NCBI GenBank assembly: GCA_002407045.1
Contig: DHKB01000061.1
Span: 22,569 to 82,034 of the forward strand
Length of the DNA: 59,466 bases
Origin: Candidatus Bruticola papionis
GTDB lineage: Bacteria; Vulcanimicrobiota; Xenobia; Xenobiales; Xenobiaceae
Direction: 5' to 3'
In this document: piece by piece, positions 1 to 8,780 of the stretch
How positions within the stretch are numbered: position 1 is the first letter of the stretch
Layout of the letters: every line of letters begins with the position of its first letter
Program-made: the position numbers and the translations under genes
Notes under the pieces: generated by a model
The model's database searches: none
Told to the model about the DNA's origin: nothing
What the model saw: only the letters and a program-made list of their open reading frames with translations

Positions 1-1
1 A

Positions 2-193
2 CACGCTGCTCCTCCACGGCCAGCCGCCCCACCACTTTCCACTAGGCCGGTTGCCTCTTCGATTGCTAAAAATATTTTAGCTTTACGTAAAAATACGACC
101 TTAAACAAAAGCAGCAGTTCCGATTCAACTGCAGCCGTAAGTGAGCCTATTCTTGCTGAAGCATCCGAACCGACTGCTCATTTAAAAAACTAA
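2..193 (+). CDS. 3' end of a truncated protein with an Ala/Pro/Ser-rich tail
   Basis: An open frame enters from the window edge and runs 63 codons to a TAA at 191-193. The encoded tail begins HAAPPRPAAPPLSTRP and ends EPTAHLKN. It is rich in Ala, Pro and Ser and looks like a disordered C-terminus. The other forward frame checked stops at once. No domain can be recognised, so the product is unknown; only the end of the gene is present. Confidence 0.5.
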   Translation, partial: HAAPPRPAAPPLSTRPVASSIAKNILALRKNTTLNKSSSSDSTAAVSEPILAEASEPTAHLKN

Positions 194-224
194 ACCCAGC
201 ACGAATAAACTTGCGCAAAATTAA

Positions 225-290
225 TGGCGGTCATGCAAATTGCCTCTCAAAATTAGGTAGTTTTATGGGCAATTGCAGCTATAACCGCCA
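225..290. repeat. Long imperfect inverted repeat downstream of the truncated gene
   Basis: TGGCGGT at 225-231 pairs with ACCGCCA at 284-290. Just inside, TGCAAATTGCC pairs with GGCAATTGCA with one bulge. The loop is about 20 bases. No T-run follows on the + strand, so it is a weak terminator candidate; an RNA-processing or cruciform site is also possible. The rest of 194-648 holds nothing I can name. Confidence 0.45.
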
Positions 291-648
291 ACTATATTGG
301 CCGTAGAAGCGGGAGCTGTAACTTGGTGTTATTTACTTGATGGAGAATTGACCTAGTTTAAGGTTTAAGATCAGACGACCTAAGCTGTTGCGCAAGTTCA
401 TCAACCAATAAAATACGCTTATTTTTAGAAAAAAATTCTATTTGGAGCATTTATAGAAATATTTCAATAAATAAAACTACAAAATAAAGTGTAATATTTC
501 GCTAATCGATGCGGTTGCTTTTAACTCAAAAAGGTGGCCTAAGGGGATATACATTTTTATTCTCTTTATTCATGCAGAAAGGGGCATTATAAGCAAAATT
601 CGGCTCAATTGAATTAAATTTTTCTTAACCTTTCGCCACTTTCACTCC

Positions 649-677
649 TTGACTACTTTTTAGGGGCGGTCTACAAT
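649..677 (+). promoter_or_regulatory. Strong sigma-70-type promoter
   Basis: TTGACT (649-654) and TACAAT (672-677) are separated by exactly 17 bases, each one mismatch from the consensus hexamer. Transcription would start near 684, about 228 bases upstream of the zinc-ribbon gene start at 912. This is the clearest promoter in the window. Confidence 0.75.
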
Positions 678-683
678 TTTGGT

Positions 684-911
684 GCGAATTGGAATAAAAG
701 CTACGGCTTCCCTTAATGCTGGTTGTTTCGTTGCTTGTATTTAGTCAAAATAAATATGGGTGGGGCATCATCCATTGCGGAGAGAACTCGTAAGACCTGC
801 ATTTCAGCAGGCGAGATTTGTTAGTATCCGATGATCCTTGGGTTTTAGCCCTGGGAGATATGTCGAGAAGCTCGCATTCCCGTTGGCAACTTCCTGTTGG
901 AGGAAATTAGA
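684..911 (+). promoter_or_regulatory. Structured 5' leader (possible riboregulator or small RNA)
   Basis: Between the promoter and the GTG at 912 lies a non-coding leader with nested complementarity. ATCATC (767-772) pairs with GATGAT (830-835). Inside it CTCG (787-790) pairs with CGAG (812-815), and CCTGC (796-800) with GCAGG (807-811) around an ATTTCA loop. Nearer the gene, TTCCT (891-895) and AGGAA (901-905) form a small hairpin that holds part of the ribosome binding site (GGAGGA, 899-904). I do not recognise a known riboswitch class. An independent small RNA ending before 895 is an alternative. Confidence 0.45.
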
Positions 912-1217
912 GTGTTTTCTGATCGTACTTTAACTTGCTGTGATTGTGGCGAAACTTTCGTTTTTACAGCCGGTGAACAAGAGTTTTACAATTCTAAAGG
1001 TTTTTCCAGTGATCCCCGCCGCTGCCCGGAGTGCCGCCGCAACCATAAGCGCGAGCGTGAGAATGGTTCTTTAGGCCGTTCCAATGGTACTCGTGAGATG
1101 TTCGAAGTAGTTTGCGCTGAGTGCGGCAAAACAGCCAAAGTGCCTTTCCGCCCTCGCAACGACAAGCCCGTTTACTGCGCTGAGTGCTTTAAGAATCACG
1201 GCGGAGCTCGCCGCTAA
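912..1217 (+). CDS. Small double zinc-ribbon protein (CxxC-x17-CxxC type)
   Basis: A 101-residue cytoplasmic protein with two zinc-binding modules. The first has CCDC near residue 10 and CPEC near residue 39, around the conserved stretch FTAGEQEFYNSKGF. The second has CAEC and CAEC flanking a basic segment. This matches the widespread probable zinc-ribbon family followed by the CxxC-x17-CxxC domain; its function is not established, and nucleic acid or ribosome binding is often supposed. The GTG start is chosen because GGAGGA lies 7 bases upstream; a TTG at 897 would overlap that site. It is expressed alone from a strong promoter with a long leader and ends at a strong terminator, so it is probably an abundant monocistronic product. 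Confidence 0.85.
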   Translation: MFSDRTLTCCDCGETFVFTAGEQEFYNSKGFSSDPRRCPECRRNHKRERENGSLGRSNGTREMFEVVCAECGKTAKVPFRPRNDKPVYCAECFKNHGGARR

Positions 1218-1285
1218 ATAAAAAGCAATTGATAAGCTGGTGTTTTTTGATGATTTTCTTTTTCTGAAACTTCAAAAAATCGAGG

Positions 1286-1321
1286 AACCGTCCCTTCGTT
1301 CGGGGGGACGGTTTTCTTTTT
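1286..1321 (+). terminator. Rho-independent terminator after the zinc-ribbon gene
   Basis: A 9-bp stem, AACCGTCCC (1286-1294) with GGGACGGTT (1305-1313), is followed by TTCTTTTT. It separates the zinc-ribbon gene from the Sua5-type gene. Confidence 0.9.
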
Positions 1322-1378
1322 GTGCGAAGTAGCGCCGCAGCCTTAAGATTTTTTACTTTGATAAAGAAAGTCGCATAT

Positions 1379-2329
1379 ATGTTTGACAATAAACTTATAA
1401 AACAAGCAGCCCAAGAATTGGCCCAAGGCGGTATGGTAGCTTTTCCCACAGAGACGGTATATGGTTTGGGAGCAGATGCCTCCAATGTAGAAGCTATCCG
1501 CAAGGTATACGCCTTAAAGGGTAGACCAGCTGATCACCCTTCTATTGTTCACTTAGATAGTTTGGACAAGTTGGAACTCTGGGCTAGAGAGGTGCCAGAA
1601 GCAGCTCGTAAATTGGCCGAGCATTTTTGGCCAGGTCCTATGACACTTATTTTGCCCAAACGCCCCGAAGTATTGCCACAAGTAACCGGCGGTCAGAATA
1701 GCGTAGGTATAAGAATTCCCGCCCATCCCTTAACAAGAGAGCTTATTTCCGTATTTGGGCGTGGCATTATCGGCCCCTCAGCCAATCGTTTCGGCCATAT
1801 CAGTCCTACCAGCGCCGAACATGTACGCGAAGAATTTGGCGATCAGCTTAAATATGTCCTAGACGGCGGTCCTTGTGCTGTAGGCGTAGAATCGACTATT
1901 GTCGATTTTTCCAAAGAAAAACCGGTCATTGTGCGTCCAGGTATGCTCAGTGCTTCAGTAATTAGCGAAATTGCTGGTTTTCCCATTGCTTGCGGCCAAG
2001 GCAGTAAAGCTCCAGGAACACTAAAGAAGCATTACGCTCCCAATACTCCAGCCCGCATGGTGCCAAGTGCCGAACTATCCGAGCTTATTAAAGATAGTAG
2101 CTCGCCGACAGTAGTTTTGGCTATGCACAAATTTGCCATATATGACAATGGGCAAGTACGCTGCCTCAGTTTGCCGGACAATCCGCAAGCATACGCTAAA
2201 TCTATTTATAGTATGCTTCGCTATGCTGACAGCTTGCGACCTCAATCTATTCTTATAGAGCAACCGCCACAAAGTGACGAGAATTGGGCTGCAGTTAGAG
2301 ATAGATTGCAACGCGCTTGTGCCCGCTAG
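1379..2329 (+). CDS. tsaC: L-threonylcarbamoyladenylate synthase, Sua5 type
   Basis: Makes threonylcarbamoyl-AMP from threonine, bicarbonate and ATP, the first step of t6A37 modification in ANN-decoding tRNAs. The 316-residue protein has the YrdC fold with AFPTETVYGLGADA near residue 25, the KGRP motif and GPSANR near residue 131. A C-terminal Sua5 domain follows the linker containing SKAPGTLKKHYAP, so this is the long Sua5 form rather than the short TsaC. The ATG at 1379 starts at the conserved N-terminus; the frame is open back to 1322 but that part overlaps the preceding terminator. The partner genes tsaB, tsaD and tsaE are not in the window. Confidence 0.93.
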   Translation: MFDNKLIKQAAQELAQGGMVAFPTETVYGLGADASNVEAIRKVYALKGRPADHPSIVHLDSLDKLELWAREVPEAARKLAEHFWPGPMTLILPKRPEVLPQVTGGQNSVGIRIPAHPLTRELISVFGRGIIGPSANRFGHISPTSAEHVREEFGDQLKYVLDGGPCAVGVESTIVDFSKEKPVIVRPGMLSASVISEIAGFPIACGQGSKAPGTLKKHYAPNTPARMVPSAELSELIKDSSSPTVVLAMHKFAIYDNGQVRCLSLPDNPQAYAKSIYSMLRYADSLRPQSILIEQPPQSDENWAAVRDRLQRACAR

Positions 2330-2461
2330 GCAACAGATGCCAACACACTGACAAAAAAATCTACAGTCGGAAAGGTTTTACTTCGGTCAAGAAGCGTCGG
2401 CTTTTTTCATGTTGCTGTAAGGGCAGGGAGTCGGCACCAATTTGGCAAAAAAATTTGAGTC

Positions 2462-2968
2462 ATGCGTATTATCACAGCTTTTAAAGCTTTTTTCAAAGCT
2501 CTATTTAATAAAGAATTTGCCGAGAAGTTGGCTCTTCTGCTGACAGATCGTGAAGTTATTCAAAAAACTCCATCTGCAACACCTTCACTTTATCCAGGTG
2601 CTGTAGGAATCTTAGCTTTGCTTCAACGCGAAGGACGACTTATAGACTTTTTGCAAGAAGATTTAGAGAACGTCCCTGACGCTCAAGTCGGCGCCGTGGT
2701 CAAATCGACCGTTTATAAAGGCTGTCGCAAAGCTGTCCAGGAATATTTGGTTTTGGAGCCTATCCGCACCGAAGACGAAGGTCTAGAAATTACTGTAGAA
2801 GATGGTTTCGATCCGAGCGCAATTCGTTTAGTAGGCAAAGTAGAGGGTGATCCGCCTTTCAAAGGGATCTTGCGCCACAAAGGCTGGCGTTTACAAAAAG
2901 CCAATTTACCTCAGAGTGCCCAGGACGAAGATTCAGATGTTATTTGTCCGGCCGAAGTAGAATTATAG
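2462..2968 (+). CDS. DUF2760 family protein
   Basis: A 168-residue protein of unknown function resembling the DUF2760 family. It opens with an amphipathic basic helix (MRIITAFKAFFKALF), has a central segment SLYPGAVGILALLQREGRLIDF, and ends with a beta-rich part carrying PFKGILRHKGW. There is no signal peptide. From general knowledge of the family it is usually encoded next to an unusual Hsp70, which is exactly the case here with a gap of 47 bases. That suggests a dedicated partner or regulator of that chaperone (inference). The family match rests on motif memory, not on a search. Confidence 0.8.
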   Translation: MRIITAFKAFFKALFNKEFAEKLALLLTDREVIQKTPSATPSLYPGAVGILALLQREGRLIDFLQEDLENVPDAQVGAVVKSTVYKGCRKAVQEYLVLEPIRTEDEGLEITVEDGFDPSAIRLVGKVEGDPPFKGILRHKGWRLQKANLPQSAQDEDSDVICPAEVEL

Positions 2969-3015
2969 CCAGATAAATTGGAACTTTTATAAACTATTCT
3001 GGGAGACGTTTTTAT

Positions 3016-4824
3016 ATGATTATAGGTATAGACTTGGGAACAACAAATTGTGCCTTGGCTTGGGCTGATCCAGAAGCGATTTCAACACAAGCTAAAGTTG
3101 CTAAAGAGACTCCTCCTATCAATCATTTTGCCGTTCCCCAGCTCACCTACCCAGCTACAGTGGAGCCACGCAAAACTCTGCCTTCGTTTCTTTACTTCCC
3201 TGGCTCCCACGAGTTGCCAGCCCATAGTATCGAGTTACCTTGGGATAAAGAAGCCAAAGACATAGTTGGATACATGGCCCGCGAGCAAGGGGCCAAAGTT
3301 CCTCATAGGGTCGTTTCTTCAGCTAAGTCTTGGCTTTCCAGCGAGCAAGTAGACCGTAGTGCTCCTATTTTGCCTTGGAATGCTCCCGAAGAAGTAGAGC
3401 ATATCTCCCCTATCGATGCTTCAGCACGCTACCTTGAGCACTTACGCTCAGCCTGGGACTTTGAACACCCCGATCAGCCCTTAGAAGATCAGCAAGTAGT
3501 CCTGACTGTACCCGCTTCCTTTGATACGATAGCCAGAGAGCTTACCGTTCAGGCGGCTCAAAAAGCCGGCATTAAAAATCTAACTCTTTTGGAAGAGCCT
3601 CAAGCTGCTTTTTATGCTTGGCTGGGCAATAGTGAAGAAGATTGGCGCTCTCAAGTGGCAGTCGGAGACAAAATTTTAGTATGCGACATAGGCGGAGGAA
3701 CTACCGACTTTAGCCTTATTACCGTAGCCGATCAAGACGGCAGCTTGTGTCTGGAACGCTCAGCTGTAGGAGATCATCTCTTACTTGGCGGCGATAACAT
3801 GGATCTGACTTTGGCTGTGTATATGCAGCAAAAGTTAAAATCAGAGCGCAAAGTTAAGCTCGATGCTTGGCAAATGCAAGTTCTCACCCATGCTTGTCGC
3901 ACAGCCAAAGAGCAATTGTTGCAAGAATACGCCGAAGAAGAGTGGAGCGTCACCATTCCTGGACGCGGCAGTAGCTTAATAGCTTCCTCTATTGCCGACT
4001 CTTTGAGCCGCCAAGTCACCGAACAACTGATTGTAGATGGCTTCTTCCCCAAATGTTCACTTGATGAGCAAGCTGAGCGCTCTCGCCAAAGTGGCTTACG
4101 CGAATTGGGCCTGCCTTTCGAAGCCAATCCGGCTATAACCAAACACTTAGCCAGATTTTTGGCAGCTAATAAGCCAGAAGATGGTTCCTCTTCCATTTTT
4201 GCTCCTACCGCCATTCTCTTCAACGGAGGCGTACTTAAAGCTCCCATCTTACGTCGTCGTTTATTAGAGACTGTAAACTCTTGGTTAGAATCTGTGGGAG
4301 CTCCTCCGGCCAAAGAATTGGTAGGAGCAGACTACGATTTGGCTGTAGCCCGCGGAGCTGTGCGCAGCGGTTTAGCCAGTCACGGTTCTGGCATAAGAAT
4401 TAAAGCTGGCACCAGTCGCTCTTATTATGTTGGTATCGAAACTTCTATGCCAGCCGTCCCAGGTCTTGTTCCGCCTATTAAAGCTTTATGCGTAGCTCCT
4501 TTCGGCATGGAAGAAGACTCACGTGAGCGTCTGCCTAATCGCAGTTTTGGTCTAGTCATAGGCGAACCGGCAGAGTTTAGATTCTTAGCCTCAACTTGTC
4601 GACAGCAAGATAAAATTGGCGACTTAATCGATGATTGGGAAGACGATATAGAAGAATTACCTTCGTTGCAAATTACTTTACCAACTGAAGCGGGAGAAAT
4701 TGGTAAGGTAGTACCAGTTACTTTAGAGACTTATGTAACCGAAGTGGGTACTTTAGAAGTTTGGTGTTGTCAAGACTCCATTCCCAAATGGCGCTTAGAA
4801 TTTGAAGTACGCAGCAAAGGTTAA
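3016..4824 (+). CDS. Divergent Hsp70-family ATPase
   Basis: A 602-residue actin-fold ATPase. The N-terminal phosphate loop GIDLGTTNCALAW is at residues 3-15, the second phosphate loop DIGGGTTDFSLI near residue 223 and the adenosine loop FNGGVLKAPILRRRL near residue 401. The C-terminal about 170 residues form a beta-rich substrate-domain-like region ending in WRLEFEVRSKG, without the EEVD- or GGMP-like tails of DnaK. Inserts after the first strand (about residues 20-60) also set it apart from DnaK. It follows the DUF2760 gene with a GGGAG-type site and no terminator between them, so the two are probably one operon. Client and co-chaperones are unknown; no dnaJ or grpE is nearby. Confidence 0.88.
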   Translation: MIIGIDLGTTNCALAWADPEAISTQAKVAKETPPINHFAVPQLTYPATVEPRKTLPSFLYFPGSHELPAHSIELPWDKEAKDIVGYMAREQGAKVPHRVVSSAKSWLSSEQVDRSAPILPWNAPEEVEHISPIDASARYLEHLRSAWDFEHPDQPLEDQQVVLTVPASFDTIARELTVQAAQKAGIKNLTLLEEPQAAFYAWLGNSEEDWRSQVAVGDKILVCDIGGGTTDFSLITVADQDGSLCLERSAVGDHLLLGGDNMDLTLAVYMQQKLKSERKVKLDAWQMQVLTHACRTAKEQLLQEYAEEEWSVTIPGRGSSLIASSIADSLSRQVTEQLIVDGFFPKCSLDEQAERSRQSGLRELGLPFEANPAITKHLARFLAANKPEDGSSSIFAPTAILFNGGVLKAPILRRRLLETVNSWLESVGAPPAKELVGADYDLAVARGAVRSGLASHGSGIRIKAGTSRSYYVGIETSMPAVPGLVPPIKALCVAPFGMEEDSRERLPNRSFGLVIGEPAEFRFLASTCRQQDKIGDLIDDWEDDIEELPSLQITLPTEAGEIGKVVPVTLETYVTEVGTLEVWCCQDSIPKWRLEFEVRSKG

Positions 4825-5177
4825 TGATATACTCTTGGCGTAGTCCTCGCGCCTTGTTTAGCTATGCTATAAAAAAATCACCGGTTTTGGCAGGGCTTAC
4901 CCCTTATACTTGGAAAATAGGGGGCTTGTAAGGTCGTTGAAGTGCTAGATTTTTCGCTGAAGCAATTCGGTCGAGCCGCATTTCCAAATATTGGGAGCAA
5001 CGGTACGCCCTCTGTTATCTTGGCATTTAAGCAAGCATTTTCAATACTACGCCCAAAATCCGGTTGGATAATTTTTATCACCTATATTTTGCCGACGGAG
5101 AATTTTACTCAATTCGAGAAATTTTCTGCCATCAAAGCGGTTCCGCTCCTGATGAACGGATAGAAGGAGACATATTT
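4825..5177. other. 353-base intergenic stretch with no supported gene
   Basis: Short frames exist on both strands but none has a recognisable product or ribosome binding site. CCCC near 4900 can pair with GGGG near 4920 across an AT-rich loop, a poor terminator candidate for the Hsp70 gene. No convincing promoter pair was found. Confidence 0.4.
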
Positions 5178-6278
5178 ATGATCCCTATTTTAGAGCTTCG
5201 CACTCAGTACTCTCAAATCCAAGACGAATTGGAAGCAGCTGTACTGAAAGTTCTGCGCTCTACTGCATATATTTTAGGCCCCGAAGTAAAAGCTTTTGAA
5301 GAAGAATTTGCGGCTTGGAACGGAGTTAAACACGGTGTAGGCGTAGGAAACGGCACTGATGCTCTGCAATTAGCAGTGAGAGCCCTAGATCTGAAAGCCG
5401 ACGATGAAGTAATCGTCCCTTCCTTCACTTTTGTAGCTTCCGCCGGCGCTGTAGCTTTAGCCGGTTCCAAAGTTGTATTTGCCGATATTGACCCTCGCAC
5501 TTTTACTTTAGATCCAGAGAGTTTAAAGAAAGCTATTACTCCACACACTAAAGCTGTGATTTGCGTCCATCTTTACGGACATGCTGCCGACGTCAAGGCC
5601 ATTAAGGCTATTTGCCAAGAGCACAATTTGGCTTTAATTGAAGACTGCGCCCAAGCTACCGGAGCTTGCGTAGACGGTAAAAAAGTCGGAGGTTTTGGCG
5701 ATCTCAGCTGCTTCTCATTCTTCCCCAGCAAAAACTTGGGTGGCATCGGCGATGGTGGCATGGTTTTAACCAACAACGACGAGTACTTTGAAAAAGTACA
5801 AATGTTGCGCGGTCACGGCAGCAAGGTCAGATACTATCACGAAATTTTAGGTACCAATAGCCGTTTAGACGAAATTCAGGCTGCCGCTTTGCGTGTCAAA
5901 CTCAAACATGTTGATGAGTGGAATAAAAAACGTCGCGTCGTAGCTCAAAAGTACACAGAAGCCCTGAAAGACAGCGGAGTTATCACTCCCCTCGAGCGCG
6001 AAGGTTTCCATCACGTTTTCCATCAGTACACCATTCGCACTCCTCATCGTGATGAACTTTTTGATTATATGCGTGAAAACGGCGTTGGCCCGGCCATTTA
6101 CTATCCAGTATGCCTCCACTTGCAGAAAACTTTTGCCTCTAGCGGCATGAAGGAAGGCTCTTTGCCAGTTTGCGAGCAAGTGCAAAAAGAAGTAATGTCC
6201 TTGCCTATGTTCCCCGAACTCAGCGACGAGCAAATTGCCACTGTAGTATCTACAATTAAGAATTTCCCTCGTCATTAG
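5178..6278 (+). CDS. DegT/DnrJ/EryC1/StrS-family PLP aminotransferase
   Basis: A 366-residue sugar aminotransferase-type enzyme that would transfer an amino group to a nucleotide-linked keto-sugar for surface polysaccharide. Visible family features are GVGNGTDALQLAVRAL, the DEVIVPSFTFVASA segment, EDCAQATGA, and the PLP lysine in SFFPSKNLGGIGDGG (Lys185). The C-terminal part carries FHQYTIRTPHRDEL and YYPVCLHLQ. The ATG at 5178 has AGAAGGAG 8 bases upstream; the frame is open further upstream without support. The heparinase-like gene follows after 12 bases, so they are co-transcribed. The exact sugar substrate cannot be read from the sequence. Confidence 0.9.
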   Translation: MIPILELRTQYSQIQDELEAAVLKVLRSTAYILGPEVKAFEEEFAAWNGVKHGVGVGNGTDALQLAVRALDLKADDEVIVPSFTFVASAGAVALAGSKVVFADIDPRTFTLDPESLKKAITPHTKAVICVHLYGHAADVKAIKAICQEHNLALIEDCAQATGACVDGKKVGGFGDLSCFSFFPSKNLGGIGDGGMVLTNNDEYFEKVQMLRGHGSKVRYYHEILGTNSRLDEIQAAALRVKLKHVDEWNKKRRVVAQKYTEALKDSGVITPLEREGFHHVFHQYTIRTPHRDELFDYMRENGVGPAIYYPVCLHLQKTFASSGMKEGSLPVCEQVQKEVMSLPMFPELSDEQIATVVSTIKNFPRH

Positions 6279-6290
6279 GAGATCCGCAGC

Positions 6291-8549
6291 TTGGATAATA
6301 TATTTCCTTGGTTACGTAAGAATATAATTACTTCTTCCATGCCATTTAGCTTGGAAGCTCAGGTAGATTTGGCTTACGACAGTTGCTCTACTTACGATTT
6401 GCAAGACAAGTATTTGCTTGGGCAATTCTCTGGAGCACCTGGGATCGAGGAAGCAAAAAATTATTCTCTGCATGATCAACCTGATAAGGCCGCGGAAGCG
6501 CTCTTCAATCACTTCCGCGACCGCAGTCGCCCCACACTGTTTTTGCGCTATCCAGACGCCAAAGCTATTGCAGATACATTTAAGGCATCCCCCTCAGCCG
6601 TAAAAGAGCTCAGCGACGCAACGCAACAGGCGATGAGGCATACTTTCTCTTCGTATCTTTCCAACCAGCAAGAGACCTTCAGTGGCGAGATTGATTGGTT
6701 CTCCGATTTTTGCTCTAGAAGCTGGCCCAAGACTGCCGTTAAAGAGCTGAGAAAAATTTTATCTCCAGCCAATGTAGCTAATCTGAATGAATCACCTTTA
6801 GCCCGTTATCCTTCTTTAGATCGCACCTGGGAACTTAACGAACACTACCATTTTCTTACTTTAGCGCGATCTTACTGGCTGAGCAAACAAGACAAATACG
6901 CTTCCGAAATTTTAATTCAAGCAACGGAATGGGGAACCAGCAATCCTCTGTGGATCGGTGTAAATTGGCTCAATTTTGATACGATAGCCATCAGACTGAT
7001 GAACTGGATGATTGTTGTCGATATGTGTTTGCACAGTTCCGCTTTTACGCCCCGTATTTTCATAAAAATACTGGAAACAATGATCGTACATGGAGCCGCT
7101 TTGGCTTGGCATCTTCGCTACGATGAAGTTTTATCGTTCCCAGCTGCAGCCTGTCTCTACGTATTCGCGAACAATTTCCCAGAATTGAAATTGTCCAAAC
7201 GATGGCGCTCCGTTGCCGAATCCAAGTTTTCCGATCTTATTGAGCGTGAATTTGGCTCTGGCGGGTTGCATTTAAGTGGTTCTCTGTGTGCTCATTGCGC
7301 AGCTTTGGAGTGGATGTTGTTACCTGTATTGCAACATGTGAGCAACCATACCCAGACTCCGCAATATTTATCAGAGTCTCTACGCATCTCTCTTGAGGCT
7401 TTACAAGCCATTAACGGTACCAATAAAGTAGCTCCTCATATAGGTACATTTTGCGCTCCAGGATTCATGGGAAGGCAATCTTCCATTTCTGAGTATATTC
7501 AGACATTGCTATGTCTGGGGGCTATAGTTTTCGATCATGATGAATTTTTATGTGGTATAGATCGTATGCCCGCAGAAGTAGCTTGGTGGGTAGCTCCTAC
7601 TCCCGAGCTCATTGCCAAGTTTGGCGCCGGTCGAGGGGATTATTTTCCTGAAGAGACGAGTTTTTATTTCGTTGCTAATGGTGTAGGCAGTGTGCGTGAT
7701 CATTGGGGAGCCAAGAGTTCTCAAGTCATTATAAAAGGTTGCCCAACTGCCGATCTAACTAAAGGTTTTTATAAAGCTCCCAATCTTCACCAACCCGTTC
7801 CTCAGCCTCATTGTGATTTCTTATCAATATTTTTAACTATAGAAAACGAACCGTTCCTTATAGATGCAGGTTTTTCCAGTGTTTCTAGTAGTGCTTATCC
7901 GTATCTAAACAGCTTTTTTGCTCATTCCGCTCCCACACTTGCCGAGGAAATTTCGCCTTTAAAGGTGGCCTATTTGGGAGATTTAAACGCTTCCGAGCGC
8001 AGGTATTGCCCTGACGATATAACTGAGATACACAAAGATGGCTATGTTTTTTGCTCTCCTTTATATAGGGAAAGAAGAGAAGGCGCAGATGTACTCTTAT
8101 GGACAAAACGCCAAGCTTGTCTAACTAACGGTTTGGTTTTAAGTTTAGGACGTGAGCTTCTTTTTAAGCCTACAGAGCAAAGGCTAATAATCCGCGATAC
8201 TGTAGAAGGCGATTTCCAAGGACAAGCGGTAGGCTTCGAAAGCAGTTTGCTCTTTGCTCCCCACCTTCGCTTGATAATGCGCGGCGATATGGGATGTAAA
8301 GTTTTAGGCGAAAAGCTGGCTGCAAGAGTTATGCCTTTCTTCCCTAAAGGTGCTCGCCATCTTCATGCCAAAGGGGTTTCCAAGCCCTCTCCTACCGGAT
8401 GGTATTACAATTACAAGATGTTGCCTACAGATCAAATACGCTTTTTCAGTAAAATACAACAACCGGAAAAGATTTATTTTGTAATAGACTGGACTGGTCA
8501 CGAGCCTCAGCGCTTTAAAAAAGCCGAATTAGACAGAATGTTTGATTAG
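6291..8549 (+). CDS. Heparinase II/III-family polysaccharide lyase-like protein
   Basis: A 752-residue protein with an N-terminal alpha-helical toroid region (about residues 60-420) and a C-terminal beta-sandwich heparinase II/III region (about 430-750). Recognisable features are the aromatic stretch WIGVNWLNFDTIAIRLMNW near residue 225, and HCDFLSIFLTIENEPFLIDAG near residue 500, where the family normally has H.D.LSF and LiDPG. There is no signal peptide. Such cytoplasmic relatives are often found in polysaccharide loci beside DegT aminotransferases, as here. The TTG start is favoured by AGGAG at 6278-6282, which overlaps the stop of the upstream gene; an ATG at 6340 is an alternative. Substrate unknown. 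Confidence 0.8.
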   Translation: MDNIFPWLRKNIITSSMPFSLEAQVDLAYDSCSTYDLQDKYLLGQFSGAPGIEEAKNYSLHDQPDKAAEALFNHFRDRSRPTLFLRYPDAKAIADTFKASPSAVKELSDATQQAMRHTFSSYLSNQQETFSGEIDWFSDFCSRSWPKTAVKELRKILSPANVANLNESPLARYPSLDRTWELNEHYHFLTLARSYWLSKQDKYASEILIQATEWGTSNPLWIGVNWLNFDTIAIRLMNWMIVVDMCLHSSAFTPRIFIKILETMIVHGAALAWHLRYDEVLSFPAAACLYVFANNFPELKLSKRWRSVAESKFSDLIEREFGSGGLHLSGSLCAHCAALEWMLLPVLQHVSNHTQTPQYLSESLRISLEALQAINGTNKVAPHIGTFCAPGFMGRQSSISEYIQTLLCLGAIVFDHDEFLCGIDRMPAEVAWWVAPTPELIAKFGAGRGDYFPEETSFYFVANGVGSVRDHWGAKSSQVIIKGCPTADLTKGFYKAPNLHQPVPQPHCDFLSIFLTIENEPFLIDAGFSSVSSSAYPYLNSFFAHSAPTLAEEISPLKVAYLGDLNASERRYCPDDITEIHKDGYVFCSPLYRERREGADVLLWTKRQACLTNGLVLSLGRELLFKPTEQRLIIRDTVEGDFQGQAVGFESSLLFAPHLRLIMRGDMGCKVLGEKLAARVMPFFPKGARHLHAKGVSKPSPTGWYYNYKMLPTDQIRFFSKIQQPEKIYFVIDWTGHEPQRFKKAELDRMFD

Positions 8550-8600
8550 TGTGTTACATAGCCTAATAGGCGGCCATTTTTCGAATATACAAGCAAAAAA

Positions 8601-8646
8601 AATAATGCTCCAACACTACTATAATGTGAATGGAGCATTATTTTTT
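8601..8646. terminator. Bidirectional rho-independent terminator
   Basis: A perfect 12-bp stem, AATAATGCTCCA (8601-8612) with TGGAGCATTATT (8631-8642), is flanked by an A-run on the left and a T-run on the right. It ends the heparinase transcript on the + strand and may back up the CHAP-gene terminator on the - strand. Confidence 0.85.
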
Positions 8647-8703
8647 ATAAAGTTCTAAATAGTTGATAAGGAGCACCCAGATAATTTTGTTTATAATTTT
8701 GGG

Positions 8704-8746
8704 CAAAAAGAATCCCCCCAAGCTTATTTTTCACGCTCGGAGGGAC
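8704..8746 (-). terminator. Rho-independent terminator of the CHAP gene
   Basis: Read on the - strand, a 13-bp stem with three G-U pairs joins the CTCC-rich arm at 8734-8746 to the GGGGGG arm at 8711-8723, followed by CTTTTTG. It lies 35 bases beyond the stop codon. Confidence 0.75.
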
Positions 8747-8780
8747 TTACCACTGTGCGGCTACAGATAGTACTTTTTAC

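Noticed and set aside
684..895. 6S RNA or a named riboswitch
   Set aside because: The expected long closing stem or conserved core of known classes could not be found, so only a generic structured leader is claimed.
4878..5163. Short frames on both strands between the Hsp70 and aminotransferase genes
   Set aside because: They overlap each other, lack ribosome binding sites, and have no recognisable domain.
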